Numbered from the stretch's first letter, positions 48,501-56,446 are shown. The stretch is 64,000 nucleotides of DNA from Elusimicrobiaceae bacterium (GCA_017534965.1 JAFXVA010000008.1:139409-203408), one strand, 5' to 3'. The notes: generated by a model not told the origin, from the sequence alone. Numbers and translations are program-made.

Positions 48501-49076
48501 GGGCATCCTTTGGCAAAATATTCCCGTCATTTAGATAAAATTGTAAAAATGAAAATTGCTGATATAGAAAAAAACGCTATCCGCGGCCATGTGGAAGTGG
48601 CAGGCATTGTTTCCCGTCTTAAAAAACGCCAAACAAAAAATAAAGATAATTGGGCTCAAATGGTAATAGAAGATGAAGAGCAAAGTATTAACTGCAATAT
48701 TTTCAGCCGAGCTTGGGCGACTCTTAACGGCAAAATAAACATAAATGATATCGTTATTGTTAGCGGGGATATTCGCGGGGATGAACTTTCCGCTAAACCG
48801 GAAATAGTTGTTTCTTCAGTGCAAAGTCTTTTAAGTATTATTGCTTCAAAAGCAAAAAAATTAATTATTCGTTTACCGGCAGGTTTAGGGCAAGAAAAAC
48901 TTTTTGAGTTAAAAACACTTCTTAGTGCTGCCAAAGGGTTTTGCGAAGTTTCCTTTGTTTTTCAAGAGGGGACTAAAGAGACTTTTATCCGTATCCCAGA
49001 ACGCATAATGATACATAAGGCCTTAATTGATTTCTTAGACGAGAATTTGCCCCCAAATTCCTGGGATTTTGAGTAA
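45582..49076 (+). CDS. dnaE: DNA polymerase III alpha subunit
   Basis: The 1164-residue replicative polymerase has the N-terminal PHP domain (VHLHNHTEYSLLDG, DHGNMYG), the palm motif with catalytic aspartates in MPDLDIDI, GPGRGSGAGSLVAY, the fingers, tandem HhH, and a C-terminal OB domain (HVEVAGIVSRLKKRQTK). It lacks the exonuclease insertion of PolC, so it is DnaE type. There is no clear ribosome site, only GGTG 8 nt upstream. Confidence 0.96.
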   Translation: MAQFVHLHNHTEYSLLDGMLRISSTKPGSFLQTLAEQKVPAMAMTDHGNMYGAREFYKNTKAVGIKPIIGCEFYITPLKYTQIDKEVKNNHITILAKDMQGYRNLMELNSTAWVDGFYYKPRIDFDLLKEHKEGLIVLSGCLQGLLAQTALKKGEEEAIKLALKYRDTFGAENYYIEIMDHGIPEEQAALKVLLEVSKKTGIPLVATNDCHYEKREDWQAHDIHICIATGSTLDDKERFKMDTHELFFKSPEEMEKLFSFAPEALKNTLEVAEKCNLEFKEDGFVMPDFPIPAEFKNHAEYLRHCCVTGLKKKLKTDNIPEEYMQRLDYELKVITDMGFAVYFLIVADFIGFARSQDIPIGPGRGSGAGSLVAYSIDITRVDPLKNKLLFERFLNPDRVSMPDLDIDISDAGREEVINYMRRKYGVKNVASIITFGTMKAKLALKDTARVMGFEPAEANRLSKLIPEDPKATIAGAMETNPEIKSEISKNPKVKQLFNYATKIEGLKRHTGVHASGVLVTKEEVTKYTPLAKGSKDIITTQYEGNTVSDMGLLKIDFLGLRTLTVIDNAVKLVKKLRGIDIDIATIPTDDKKTFELLDKAETTCVFQLESGGMKDLVRRLHPSVFSDISALVALYRPGPMQSGMLDSFVKRKNGQEKITVEHKILEPVLQETYGTMIYQEQIMETAKRLSGFTPGQADTLRKAMGKKKIDIMEKFRTKFIDGAKENGCPEKISTKIFDQMAKFAEYGFNKSHSVAYALVAYQTAYLKANYPIEFMCSALTNEIGHNAIGSSDKENKIVTYLEEARKMGFEILPPDIQHSEEYFSVEKTKDGKEAIRIGLMAIKNLGDEVCKSIVKTRQEGGPFKDFLDVCLRIDLETANKRCFECLIKAGVFDSLYPDVPAQESRANLLANFERLVDKANTINKEKKEATFSLFGDEIINVVSTKEEELKTAAPLSKAILLNYEKEVLGLYLSGHPLAKYSRHLDKIVKMKIADIEKNAIRGHVEVAGIVSRLKKRQTKNKDNWAQMVIEDEEQSINCNIFSRAWATLNGKININDIVIVSGDIRGDELSAKPEIVVSSVQSLLSIIASKAKKLIIRLPAGLGQEKLFELKTLLSAAKGFCEVSFVFQEGTKETFIRIPERIMIHKALIDFLDENLPPNSWDFE

Positions 49077-49126
49077 TTTTTTAACTCTCTTCTAAGACTC
49101 TTGCCAAAACTCGACTAAAAAAACAC

Positions 49127-49155
49127 TTGCATATTTTAAAAATATTTATTACACT
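49127..49155 (+). promoter_or_regulatory. Promoter of the 74-residue protein gene
   Basis: TTGCAT (49127-49132), a 17-bp spacer and TACACT (49150-49155). A leader of about 40 nt and a good AAGGAG site follow. Confidence 0.65.
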
Positions 49156-49200
49156 TTTCTCATAGGGCAACTAGCCCCAATTTAAGTAAGGAGAAATACC

Positions 49201-49425
49201 ATGGCAGAAAAAGTTACCAAACTCGGTGTTGAAAGAGAAGAAGGTTTTTTATATTACATCGATAAAGATGGCGATGTATCCAGAGTCCCGATGGCTCGTG
49301 GCGGCAAAAAAGGCGGCAAAGCAAAAAAAGTCGCAAAAGCCGGCATTAAAAAAGAAAAAGGATATCTCTATTTCTTAGATAAGAAAGGTGATGTCTCCAG
49401 AGCCAAAATGGTAAACGCAAAATAA
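49201..49425 (+). CDS. Small basic two-repeat protein of unknown function
   Basis: The 74-residue protein consists of two near-copies of one unit: KLGVEREEGFLYYIDKDGDV + SRVPM (residues about 7-31) and KAGIKKEKGYLYFLDKKGDV + SRAKM (about 46-70). A Gly/Lys-rich linker (GGKKGGKAKK) joins them. I recall similar short proteins in other bacteria, without assigned function. It has its own promoter, strong AAGGAG and a terminator, which suggests abundant, independent expression. Confidence 0.8.
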   Translation: MAEKVTKLGVEREEGFLYYIDKDGDVSRVPMARGGKKGGKAKKVAKAGIKKEKGYLYFLDKKGDVSRAKMVNAK

Positions 49426-49443
49426 GCGTTATATAAAAAATTT

Positions 49444-49479
49444 AAAGCCCCACTTCTTTTTAGAAGCGGGGCTTTATTT
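49444..49479. terminator. Bidirectional terminator
   Basis: AAAGCCCCACTTCT (49444-49457), loop TTTT, AGAAGCGGGGCTTT (49462-49475), then TTTT. It lies between convergent genes. Confidence 0.85.
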
Positions 49480-49492
49480 TATGCAGATTTTT

Positions 49493-50212
49493 TTATTTTA
49501 CTTTTATAGCAAGCTTGCTATCAAAACCGCCGTGTCCATCTATTGCATAAGCGTGTCCGCCATAAGTTATATCGCCTTTTTCATTAAAGTTAAAAGCAAT
49601 ATGAATAACAGGTAGTGTCGGTTCATTATCTTTGCTTAAAACGGGGGTTATTTTTATAAGCAAATAAGAAGGTTCTGATGTTTTAGACAAGAAAAAGCTG
49701 AAATCAAAGAGATATTCATATTTGCCCAAAAAATCATTCCATTTCCAAGAAAGGGCGTTTTCCTCAATTTTTTGAGAAGTTTTTTGATCAATAAAAACAT
49801 ATTCGGCATCTTTAGCAAGTTCCAATTTGTAGTATTTAGTCTCGGCTGTTTCGCGGTGGTCTTCGTTAAAAAGCATATCTTGCAAATCAATTTTCTCTCC
49901 AGGGGCTATTTTTGTTGCTTTAAGAAACCCTTGAGTATCTTTTTCTATTTGTTCAGCTTTATTAAATTTTGTCATAGAATCCAGCGAGTCTTGATTAGCA
50001 TGTTTTAACTCTTCTAATTTTTGCATAAGTTTGGCATCTTTAAAATCTTCTTTAATCGCTAGATTTAAAGAATCTTTAACTCCCTTAATAGGTTCTACTT
50101 TAATGCTGTCTTCCCCAACTTTAATTGCCCCTGCGCTTGCTTGTGCAAAAGCACTTGTGGCACATACGGATAAAATAAGAGCCGGTAAAAATGCATATAA
50201 CATTTTTTTCAT
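49493..50212 (-). CDS. Exported protein of unknown function (paralog 1)
   Basis: The 239-residue protein has a signal peptide (about 1-24, ending SAFAQA). A charged helical stretch follows, then a C-terminal beta-rich domain with SWKWNDFLGKYEYLF, LLIKITPVL and GGHAYAIDGHG. The C-terminal domain is similar in order and spacing to the next gene at 50304 (VWKWENISSKYFYKV, LFITLTP, DGQAFGI). I do not recognise the family; it is probably periplasmic. Confidence 0.7.
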   Translation of the reverse strand: MKKMLYAFLPALILSVCATSAFAQASAGAIKVGEDSIKVEPIKGVKDSLNLAIKEDFKDAKLMQKLEELKHANQDSLDSMTKFNKAEQIEKDTQGFLKATKIAPGEKIDLQDMLFNEDHRETAETKYYKLELAKDAEYVFIDQKTSQKIEENALSWKWNDFLGKYEYLFDFSFFLSKTSEPSYLLIKITPVLSKDNEPTLPVIHIAFNFNEKGDITYGGHAYAIDGHGGFDSKLAIKVK

Positions 50213-50303
50213 AAAATTTCCTCCTGGTTGCTACCTACTAAAAGTCTATAACTTATCTTTCACGTATTCAAGGGTCAAAAGGCCCAAATTCTATCTAGGT
50301 CTT

Positions 50304-50921
50304 TTATTCAATATATAAAATAGGCCTATGAAAGGTATTATTGTTAATTCCAAAAGCTTGCCCATCAAAGAAGATAGAGTTTTCTTCTTTACTGAGGTTA
50401 AACATAGCATAACTTACATGCCAAAGCGCTTGTTCTTTTTCGGTTGTTGCCGTAATAGGTTTTTCTTCGGGCCAGCTTTGCGTAGGGGTTAAAGTTATAA
50501 AGAGGCAATTTTTTTCGTCGTCTAATTTCATGTGGACTTTATAAAAATATTTACTGGAAATATTTTCCCATTTCCAAACAACATCTTTATCGTGAGTGGT
50601 AATAATTGATTTTTCCCCTTGCCTTAGACCATATAACAGCAGGTATTTACTTTTAGGCAAATTCAATTTGAAAGTTTTTTGTTCCACCTTTATATCTTTT
50701 CCGTCTTGTAAAACTATCGTATCTTCTAAAGTTATTTCTTTTGCATAAGAATAGTTTTCTTCTTGTGCATTATTCTTATCTGCGGAACTTTCTTTAGATT
50801 TTTCAAGTTTCGTTTTTAATTCTTTTAATATTTTTTGATTTTGTTTGTTTGTATCTTTGTTAATTCCTGCTCCAAGGAGCAAAAATAAAGAAGGCAAAAC
50901 AATAAAAAATATTTTTTTCAT
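50304..50921 (-). CDS. Exported protein of unknown function (paralog 2)
   Basis: The 205-residue protein has a signal peptide (about 1-18), a Lys/Glu-rich helical segment, then a domain paralogous to that of the 49493 gene. Shared features are KxFKLNLPKSKYLLLYG against KYYKLELAKDAEYVFID, a WKW motif, and a DGQA/GGHA block near the end. It has its own ribosome site, and 91 nt separate the two genes. Confidence 0.68.
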   Translation of the reverse strand: MKKIFFIVLPSLFLLLGAGINKDTNKQNQKILKELKTKLEKSKESSADKNNAQEENYSYAKEITLEDTIVLQDGKDIKVEQKTFKLNLPKSKYLLLYGLRQGEKSIITTHDKDVVWKWENISSKYFYKVHMKLDDEKNCLFITLTPTQSWPEEKPITATTEKEQALWHVSYAMFNLSKEENSIFFDGQAFGINNNTFHRPILYIE

Positions 50922-50986
50922 AAAAATTCTCCTGCGTAAGTTAGTTAAAGTATAATACTTAAATCTAAAATATTCAAGGGTAAAAA

Positions 50987-51559
50987 TTATTTTGCGTTAG
51001 CAATAGTCATGGCCGGCCCACTGCCTGCAGTAAAATATTTTTCTAAGGCAGTTAAAGTTTTTTCTAAGGCCTGTTTTAAAAGAGGTATTTCTTGTTTTTG
51101 AAATTTTGAAAGAACAAAATCTTTGCCTTCAAAAAAAGCGGGTTTTGGCCCGATACCGATTCTAAGACGAGCAATATTTTGCGAACCCATTTGGTCAATA
51201 ATATTTTGCATGCCGTTATGTCCGCCGGCAGAGCCATTTAATTTTAAACGAATAGAACCAAGGGGTAAACTCATTTCATCAAAAATAATAATAATATTTT
51301 GTGGTTTAATTTTGTAAAAATTTGCAATGCTTGAAACTGCCGTTCCAGAAAGATTCATATAAGTTAATGGCTTAACCAAAAAAATTGTTTTGCCTTGCCA
51401 AGAAGTTTTTGCATATTCTGCTTTTGCTCCTTGCCAATTTTGCCAAGAGGTCTGTAAATGTTCTGCCAAGATATCAAGCGCCATAAAACCGGCATTATGG
51501 CGGGTTAAATCGTATTCTTTCCCCGGGTTTCCAAGCCCTACAATCAAATATGTTTCCAT
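50987..51559 (-). CDS. pth: Peptidyl-tRNA hydrolase
   Basis: The 190-residue Pth releases tRNA from stalled peptidyl-tRNA. It has IVGLGNPGKEYDLTRHNAGF with the catalytic His, KPLTYMNLSG, DEMSLPLG and GSAGGHNGM. Length is normal. It is divergent from folD. Confidence 0.95.
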   Translation of the reverse strand: METYLIVGLGNPGKEYDLTRHNAGFMALDILAEHLQTSWQNWQGAKAEYAKTSWQGKTIFLVKPLTYMNLSGTAVSSIANFYKIKPQNIIIIFDEMSLPLGSIRLKLNGSAGGHNGMQNIIDQMGSQNIARLRIGIGPKPAFFEGKDFVLSKFQKQEIPLLKQALEKTLTALEKYFTAGSGPAMTIANAK

Positions 51560-51612
51560 AAAAATATTTTATCAAAAATGTAAATATTGTAAAAATTTTA
51601 TAAAATGCTAGT

Positions 51613-52482
51613 ATGGTTATTCTTGAAGGCAAAACTTTAGCCGCGCAAATTAAAGAAAGTTTAAAACAAAGAGTGCAAAATATTACAGAAGCTCTCAATA
51701 GGCCACCGCATCTTGTCGGCATTAGTTGGCAAGGGGATTATGCGGGCTTTCTTTATTTGTCAAAAGAAGTTAAAGCCGCGCGTGCTTTAGGTATGCGTGC
51801 CGATATCGTTGAACTTGATGAAAATACAAGTCCTAAAGATTTTCTTATGCTTCTTGGTAAAGTTTACGGCGATGAAAATATTGATGCTTTGTTAATTCCT
51901 CGTCCTTTGCCCCCTGCTTTAAACGATTTAGATATAGCACCTTTGATTAATACTTCTCAAGATATTGATGGGGCTTCTTTAGTTTCTATGGGCCGTTTAT
52001 TTATGTGTAAAACTTGGCAGCAGGTTAAAAATTTAGATACTTTTATTCCCTGTTGTCCTTTAGCGGTAATGCGTCTTTTGGAATACCATAAAGTTAATTT
52101 AGAAGGTAAAAAGGTAGCGGTTATAGGCAGAAGTAATACCGTTGGCGGTCCTCTTGCAAAAATGCTTACTTGCGCAAATGCTACAATAACTTTATGCCAC
52201 ACTAAAACAAAAAATTTAAAAGAGATTTTACTTAATCAAGAAATTATTATCAGTGCAACAGGCAATGCCCGCTTTATTAAAGCGGATATGGTTGCCAAAA
52301 ATGCTACTCTAATAGATGTGGGGACAAATTTAGATGATAACGGCAAACTTTGCGGTGATTGCGATTTTGAAGCGATTAGCAAAACAAATTCTATTTCGCC
52401 TGTTCCAGGCGGTGTAGGGCCTTTAACACTAGCATGTTTGCTTGAAAATATTGTATTATCAGCAGAGAGGAAAATAAAATGA
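51613..52482 (+). CDS. FolD-like protein with substituted catalytic residues
   Basis: The 289-residue protein has the FolD fold: ILEGKTLAAQI, QDIDGASLVSMGRL, VIGRSNTVGGPLAK and the PVPGGVGPLT end. FolD makes methylene-THF dehydrogenase and methenyl-THF cyclohydrolase activities. An ungapped alignment to E. coli FolD from memory puts Glu where catalytic Lys54 lies (YLSKEVKA against YVASKRKA) and Pro where Gln98 lies (IPRPLP against VQLPLP). The Tyr and the Asp of DIDG remain. The cyclohydrolase step may be lost or altered. No ribosome site is seen; TAAAAT ends 6 nt before the ATG. Confidence 0.8.
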   Translation: MVILEGKTLAAQIKESLKQRVQNITEALNRPPHLVGISWQGDYAGFLYLSKEVKAARALGMRADIVELDENTSPKDFLMLLGKVYGDENIDALLIPRPLPPALNDLDIAPLINTSQDIDGASLVSMGRLFMCKTWQQVKNLDTFIPCCPLAVMRLLEYHKVNLEGKKVAVIGRSNTVGGPLAKMLTCANATITLCHTKTKNLKEILLNQEIIISATGNARFIKADMVAKNATLIDVGTNLDDNGKLCGDCDFEAISKTNSISPVPGGVGPLTLACLLENIVLSAERKIK

Positions 52483-52946
52483 AACAAACCCTAATATTGG
52501 TTTTATCTCTAAGTTTTTTCAGCGGATGTTTGGGCGGACACACTACTTCCAGAGGCGAGGCCGCTTCTCCTTCAAGAAGCGAAAGCAAAACTTTTGCTGA
52601 GCATTATGAAGAGTTAGAAAAAGAGCCCGTTCCGACTAGAGAACAAATGGCTGCCATGCCTAATAATTTGCAAACAGCAGATGAAAGGGCAGCTGAAGTA
52701 GCAGCACAAGCACAAGCTGAAAGAAGGGGTGAACCTCCCTTGATTGAATCAAACTATATCTTCAAAGTGCAACCTAACAAAGGGGTTTATAGTTATGACC
52801 AACATAATCAGGTTTGGAAGGATCAGCGCACCGCTAGAGAATATAAAGAAACAAAAAGACTTTGGGCAAAACCCAAAAAATATAATGCTGCCAAATATTA
52901 TGGCGAAAGCAGTTCATCAGAAGAAGTTAGTTATAGTGAGGATTAA
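52479..52946 (+). CDS. Lipoprotein of unknown function
   Basis: The 155-residue protein has a lipoprotein signal ending SFFSGC (Cys17). A Glu/Ala-rich, low-complexity middle follows, then a C-terminal segment with FKVQPNKGVYSYDQHNQVWKD. It overlaps folD by 4 nt and lies 3 nt before the ankyrin-type gene, so it is probably co-expressed with both. Function is unknown. Confidence 0.75.
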   Translation: MKQTLILVLSLSFFSGCLGGHTTSRGEAASPSRSESKTFAEHYEELEKEPVPTREQMAAMPNNLQTADERAAEVAAQAQAERRGEPPLIESNYIFKVQPNKGVYSYDQHNQVWKDQRTAREYKETKRLWAKPKKYNAAKYYGESSSSEEVSYSED

Positions 52947-52949
52947 ATT

Positions 52950-53627
52950 ATGAAAAAGACGGTTATTACTTTAATAGTTTTTATTATACTCGCCGTTGTT
53001 GCTTTTATACTTTTAAGCACAAGTGGCTTTCTTGGCGAAGATCTTAACCAAAAAGGGCAAGATCTTTCTAGTAGCTTAAGCGATATGGTCAATCAAGGCA
53101 AAGATGCTTTTGTTGAACTTACCGGCATTGGGGAAGAAGAAAAGAAACAACCAGAAATTCCTCAGGAAGATCCTAAAATTACAAAGTTTTTCCAACAATT
53201 AAAAACTGCTACTCCGGAACAACTTTCTAATATGGTAATGCAAGGCTTCCAACCTAGAAAACCTAATTTAGCAGGAGAACCGCCCATTGTTTACATGGCA
53301 CGCTATAATAATAATCCGGAAGTTTATACTTTAATGTTAAACATCGGCGCAAGTGTTGCTCAAACCAATAGAAAAGGGGAAAACGCTTTAAAAGTTGCTA
53401 TTGAACGTGGCGCACCTTTAGAAATTGTTCGTATCTTGTATGCTAATCAAGAAGAACTTGACGAACAAGCAAGACAAAGGAAAATTCAACAAGGCCCAGG
53501 GGCACAGGTTGTAGGTTCTTATTATCCTTCTATTGAAAATAGCACAGAAAAAAATGGCAGAATCAGAAACGGCAGAACTATTTATTATAACGGATATAAG
53601 AGAAACAGAAACTTACAAGGTCTTTAA
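52950..53627 (+). CDS. Membrane-anchored ankyrin-like protein
   Basis: The 225-residue protein has an N-terminal transmembrane helix (about 4-26), then a short linker. Two or three ankyrin-like helical pairs follow (PPIVYMARYNNNPEVYTLMLN, NALKVAIERGAPLEIVRILY), and the tail is basic and Asn/Arg-rich. It is similar in design to the ankyrin protein at 36788. It is likely paired with the lipoprotein encoded just upstream. Confidence 0.75.
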   Translation: MKKTVITLIVFIILAVVAFILLSTSGFLGEDLNQKGQDLSSSLSDMVNQGKDAFVELTGIGEEEKKQPEIPQEDPKITKFFQQLKTATPEQLSNMVMQGFQPRKPNLAGEPPIVYMARYNNNPEVYTLMLNIGASVAQTNRKGENALKVAIERGAPLEIVRILYANQEELDEQARQRKIQQGPGAQVVGSYYPSIENSTEKNGRIRNGRTIYYNGYKRNRNLQGL

Positions 53628-53640
53628 GAAGTAAGCCGGT

Positions 53641-54315
53641 TTACAGACTGGCACCTATTTCAAAAAAATTAGTTTGGTTTAAGACGGGGTTGTCGCTGAA
53701 AACAGCATCAATCCCGTCTTTTTTTAATTGTTCAAAAAGGGCAAGGTTATTAACCGTATAAATAAAAACTTTTATCTTTCTTTTGTGACAGAAAGCAATA
53801 ATTTCTTTATTTATTTTTTTATAACTTGTGTTTAAACTATAGGGGTTTAAATTCTCGATTTCCTGTTTATTAAAATTTTCGGTAAGACGGCCTATCTTTA
53901 ATTTAGGTAATATAGTTTTAACTTTATATAAAGAAGGTAAATAGAAAGAAGAAACCAAAATGTTTGGGTTGTTTTCCTGTCTGTATTTTTTTAAACAAAG
54001 GGCAAGTTTTTCTTCTATTTCGGGATAAATGTTTTCATTATTTTTTATTTCAATATTTAAAAAACTTCTTTTATCTAAAATCTGTAAAAGTTCTTCTAAG
54101 GTGCAAATATTAAACTTTTTTAATTCTTCCAAAGAATATTCTTTAACAGGTTTTTGATTTATAGAATAATCGTGATTTAACACTAAAAAGCCATCTTTAG
54201 AAAGTTGGATATCTGTTTCAAAAGCATTTACGCCCATAGCATAAGCGGCTTTAAATGCTTGTAAAGTGTTTTCTTTAAAAAAGGCGCTTGCGCCACGATG
54301 AGCAATTATTTGCAT
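53641..54315 (-). CDS. Glycerophosphodiester phosphodiesterase
   Basis: The 224-residue GDPD has AHRGASAFFKENTLQAF, FETDIQLSKDG, LNHD and LNIEIKN, which give the metal and catalytic His residues. It has no signal peptide, so it is a cytosolic GlpQ/UgpQ-type enzyme releasing glycerol-3-phosphate. It overlaps the upstream PHP gene by 10 nt. Confidence 0.9.
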   Translation of the reverse strand: MQIIAHRGASAFFKENTLQAFKAAYAMGVNAFETDIQLSKDGFLVLNHDYSINQKPVKEYSLEELKKFNICTLEELLQILDKRSFLNIEIKNNENIYPEIEEKLALCLKKYRQENNPNILVSSFYLPSLYKVKTILPKLKIGRLTENFNKQEIENLNPYSLNTSYKKINKEIIAFCHKRKIKVFIYTVNNLALFEQLKKDGIDAVFSDNPVLNQTNFFEIGASL

Positions 54316-55118
54316 AAATTTTGTTTTATTGAATCAAAAACTTCTTGCGGAACTTGTAAACCGGGGGCATTATCTCTGCCGCTTTTTTTGCCGTGATGAT
54401 CACTGCCCGCACTGATAAGTAAATTGTATTTTTTGGCAAGTTTTAAAAGTTCTTCTCGCATGGCTTGTTTGTGGCTTGGATAATAAACTTCTATTCCGTC
54501 AAGACCGCTATTAACCCAAGCCGGGAAATTCCAATATTCTTGCACAATTCCCAAGTGTGCCATAAAAGCTTTTCCTCCGGCTTGTTTTATTATGGAAATA
54601 ACTTCACAAACCTTCAAACCTTCGTTTGGCACATAACCTGGTTTCCCCGGTATTAAAAATTTTCTAAAAGCTTCTTGTCTTGAAGAAGTTATCTTTTTGT
54701 TTCTTATAGCATCTGCGATATGCGCTCTTGAAGCGACATTTCGGACAAGTTTAAAAACTTCTTCTTCTGTAATATTAACACCGGCTTCTTGCAGTTGTTT
54801 AATAATTTTTTTTGCACGGATATTTCGGTTTTCTCTGTTTTGTGCAAGGGCTTCCTTTAGAAGTTTATTTTGCGGGTCAATATTGTATCCCAGAATATGT
54901 AAATGGTCATGTTCGCAAGAACTTATTTCCACTCCCGGAACAAATAAAATACCTGCTTTTTTTGTTAATTCTTTTGCTTGGGGCAGAGCTTCAAGAGTGT
55001 CATGATCTGTAATAGACATGATTTGCACCCCTGCCATTAAATATGCATGCACAACTTCACTTGGGGATGAGGTCCCGTCTGAAAAAGTAGTATGTGCATG
55101 CAAATCTACAATAGGCAT
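54306..55118 (-). CDS. PHP-domain phosphoesterase (RnaAM/YciV-like)
   Basis: The 270-residue PHP protein has VDLHAHTTFSDGT, SITDHDTL, PGVEIS, HILGYNI and GSDHHG, the metal ligands of the TrpH/YciV group (5'-3' exoribonuclease or 3',5'-nucleotide phosphatase). It lies between the Nfu-like gene and GDPD in one operon, 1 nt after the former. Confidence 0.88.
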   Translation of the reverse strand: MPIVDLHAHTTFSDGTSSPSEVVHAYLMAGVQIMSITDHDTLEALPQAKELTKKAGILFVPGVEISSCEHDHLHILGYNIDPQNKLLKEALAQNRENRNIRAKKIIKQLQEAGVNITEEEVFKLVRNVASRAHIADAIRNKKITSSRQEAFRKFLIPGKPGYVPNEGLKVCEVISIIKQAGGKAFMAHLGIVQEYWNFPAWVNSGLDGIEVYYPSHKQAMREELLKLAKKYNLLISAGSDHHGKKSGRDNAPGLQVPQEVFDSIKQNLCK

Positions 55119-55119
55119 A

Positions 55120-55344
55120 TTATATTTTTTCTACGGCAGTAATTTGCGGGAGAGCTTCTTTTAAATATTTTTCAATTCCGTTTTTTAAAGTTAAAGTTGC
55201 CATCGGACAAGAGCCACAAGCACCTTGCAAGCGCACTTTAACTACGCCGGTTTTTTCATCAAAAGAAATAAATTCCACATCTCCGCCGTCGGCTTGGAGC
55301 ATCGGGCGCACTTTTTGTAAAAGTTCAACAATTTTTTGTTCCAT
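55120..55344 (-). CDS. NifU C-terminal-domain (Nfu) Fe-S scaffold protein
   Basis: The 74-residue protein is a stand-alone Nfu domain: VRPMLQADGGDVEFI and the cluster-binding CGSCPMA. It can carry an Fe-S cluster to target proteins. A full NifU with the same domain at its C-terminus is encoded 1.2 kb away. Confidence 0.9.
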   Translation of the reverse strand: MEQKIVELLQKVRPMLQADGGDVEFISFDEKTGVVKVRLQGACGSCPMATLTLKNGIEKYLKEALPQITAVEKI

Positions 55345-55447
55345 AATTTTTCTCCTTATATATATAATAACATTTTATAAGCCATTGTTAAAATCCTTGC
55401 AAATATGCTATACTTTTTTTAGGTTGTAATTAAAGGAGTGTCTAAAT

Positions 55448-55912
55448 ATGAAAAATATGAACAAAGTAGTTTTTGCCTTTGTCGCAATGTTTTTAGCCGT
55501 AAACTCTTTTGCCGCTGCAAGATTTGCCAGCGTTAGCGTAAAAGAAGGTAATGTCCGCAAATGCGCAAGCACACAATGCGGTGTTAAATTTAAAGTTTGG
55601 AAATATACTCCGCTTGAAATGTTATCTGTTAGCAAAGATAAACAATGGGTAGAAGTTAGAGATTTTGAAGGGTTTACCGGTTGGATTCATAAAGATTTAC
55701 TTTGTGAAACTCCCGGACTTAGCGCAAAAGTTGATGCCAATATCCGCCAAAACCCCAGTGGCTCTGCCGATGTCGTTTGGGTTGTGGAAAAGGGCTATCC
55801 TCTTAAATTTGTAAAGAAACAAGGTTCTTGGCTTAAAGTAACTGATGGCGAAGGCCTTACCGGTTGGATAAGCGCTTCTTTAACTTGGGGCTTTTTAGAA
55901 TATAAGAAATAG
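55448..55912 (+). CDS. Exported SH3-domain protein
   Basis: The 154-residue protein has a signal peptide (about 1-23) and two bacterial SH3-like repeats: GNVRKCASTQCGVKFKVWKY..EGFTGWIHKDL and ANIRQNPSGSADVVWVVEKG..EGLTGWISASL. These domains commonly bind peptidoglycan or proteins in the envelope. AAAGGAG lies 9 nt before the ATG. The next gene starts 8 nt after its stop. Confidence 0.85.
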   Translation: MKNMNKVVFAFVAMFLAVNSFAAARFASVSVKEGNVRKCASTQCGVKFKVWKYTPLEMLSVSKDKQWVEVRDFEGFTGWIHKDLLCETPGLSAKVDANIRQNPSGSADVVWVVEKGYPLKFVKKQGSWLKVTDGEGLTGWISASLTWGFLEYKK

Positions 55913-55920
55913 GTTTTTAT

Positions 55921-56394
55921 ATGAGAATTTTTCTTATCATTTTTACTTTAGCAGTTGCCGCTTGGGGCACTTGGACTTTGAGCAAAGAACCCATTAACGA
56001 AGGGTTTAATTTGGCTGGCAAAGTTGAAGTTGCACCGCGTCTTTTAAAATCTGCTCAAGCAAATAATGTTTCTTGTTCTATTATCGTTAAGAACGAAGCA
56101 GATGTTCCCGTCGCAATTAAAAGAATAATTAATCCGCAGTTTCCTTTAGATTTTTCTATGGATAACAGCGATTTGTTGATAGAAGGTTACCAAGGAAATT
56201 TAAAAGTAGAAGTTCAAATAAATTCTCATGGTAAACTTGGTGTTTTACAAAGCGGTGATATTTTTAGCGAAGAAACAAAAACCTATGTTTCCGGTCAAAA
56301 AGATATTGTTCTTGTTGCCGATAAAATGATGGGTAAACCTACTTTAGCCGGCAATAACAATAGAGGAAATTTCTTTAGAACAGCCGCTCGCTAA
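55921..56394 (+). CDS. Membrane-anchored protein with a CcmI/CycH C-terminal-like domain
   Basis: The 157-residue protein has an N-terminal hydrophobic segment (about 2-18). Residues about 32-128 recall the C-terminal domain of cytochrome c biogenesis proteins CcmI/CycH: VPVAIKRIINPQFPLDFSMD, then LKVEVQINSHGK and LQSGDIF. No cytochrome biogenesis genes are nearby, so the domain may act elsewhere in the envelope. It is likely co-transcribed with the SH3 protein and followed by a terminator. Confidence 0.6.
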   Translation: MRIFLIIFTLAVAAWGTWTLSKEPINEGFNLAGKVEVAPRLLKSAQANNVSCSIIVKNEADVPVAIKRIINPQFPLDFSMDNSDLLIEGYQGNLKVEVQINSHGKLGVLQSGDIFSEETKTYVSGQKDIVLVADKMMGKPTLAGNNNRGNFFRTAAR

Positions 56395-56405
56395 TATTTT
56401 TTTAT

Positions 56406-56446
56406 AAAAACCCTGCTTTTAATTTTTATTAAGAGCAGGGTTTTTT
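56406..56446 (+). terminator. Terminator after the CcmI-like gene
   Basis: AAAAACCCTGCTTTT (56406-56420) pairs with AAGAGCAGGGTTTTT (56431-56445), with one mismatch, then T run. Confidence 0.82.
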
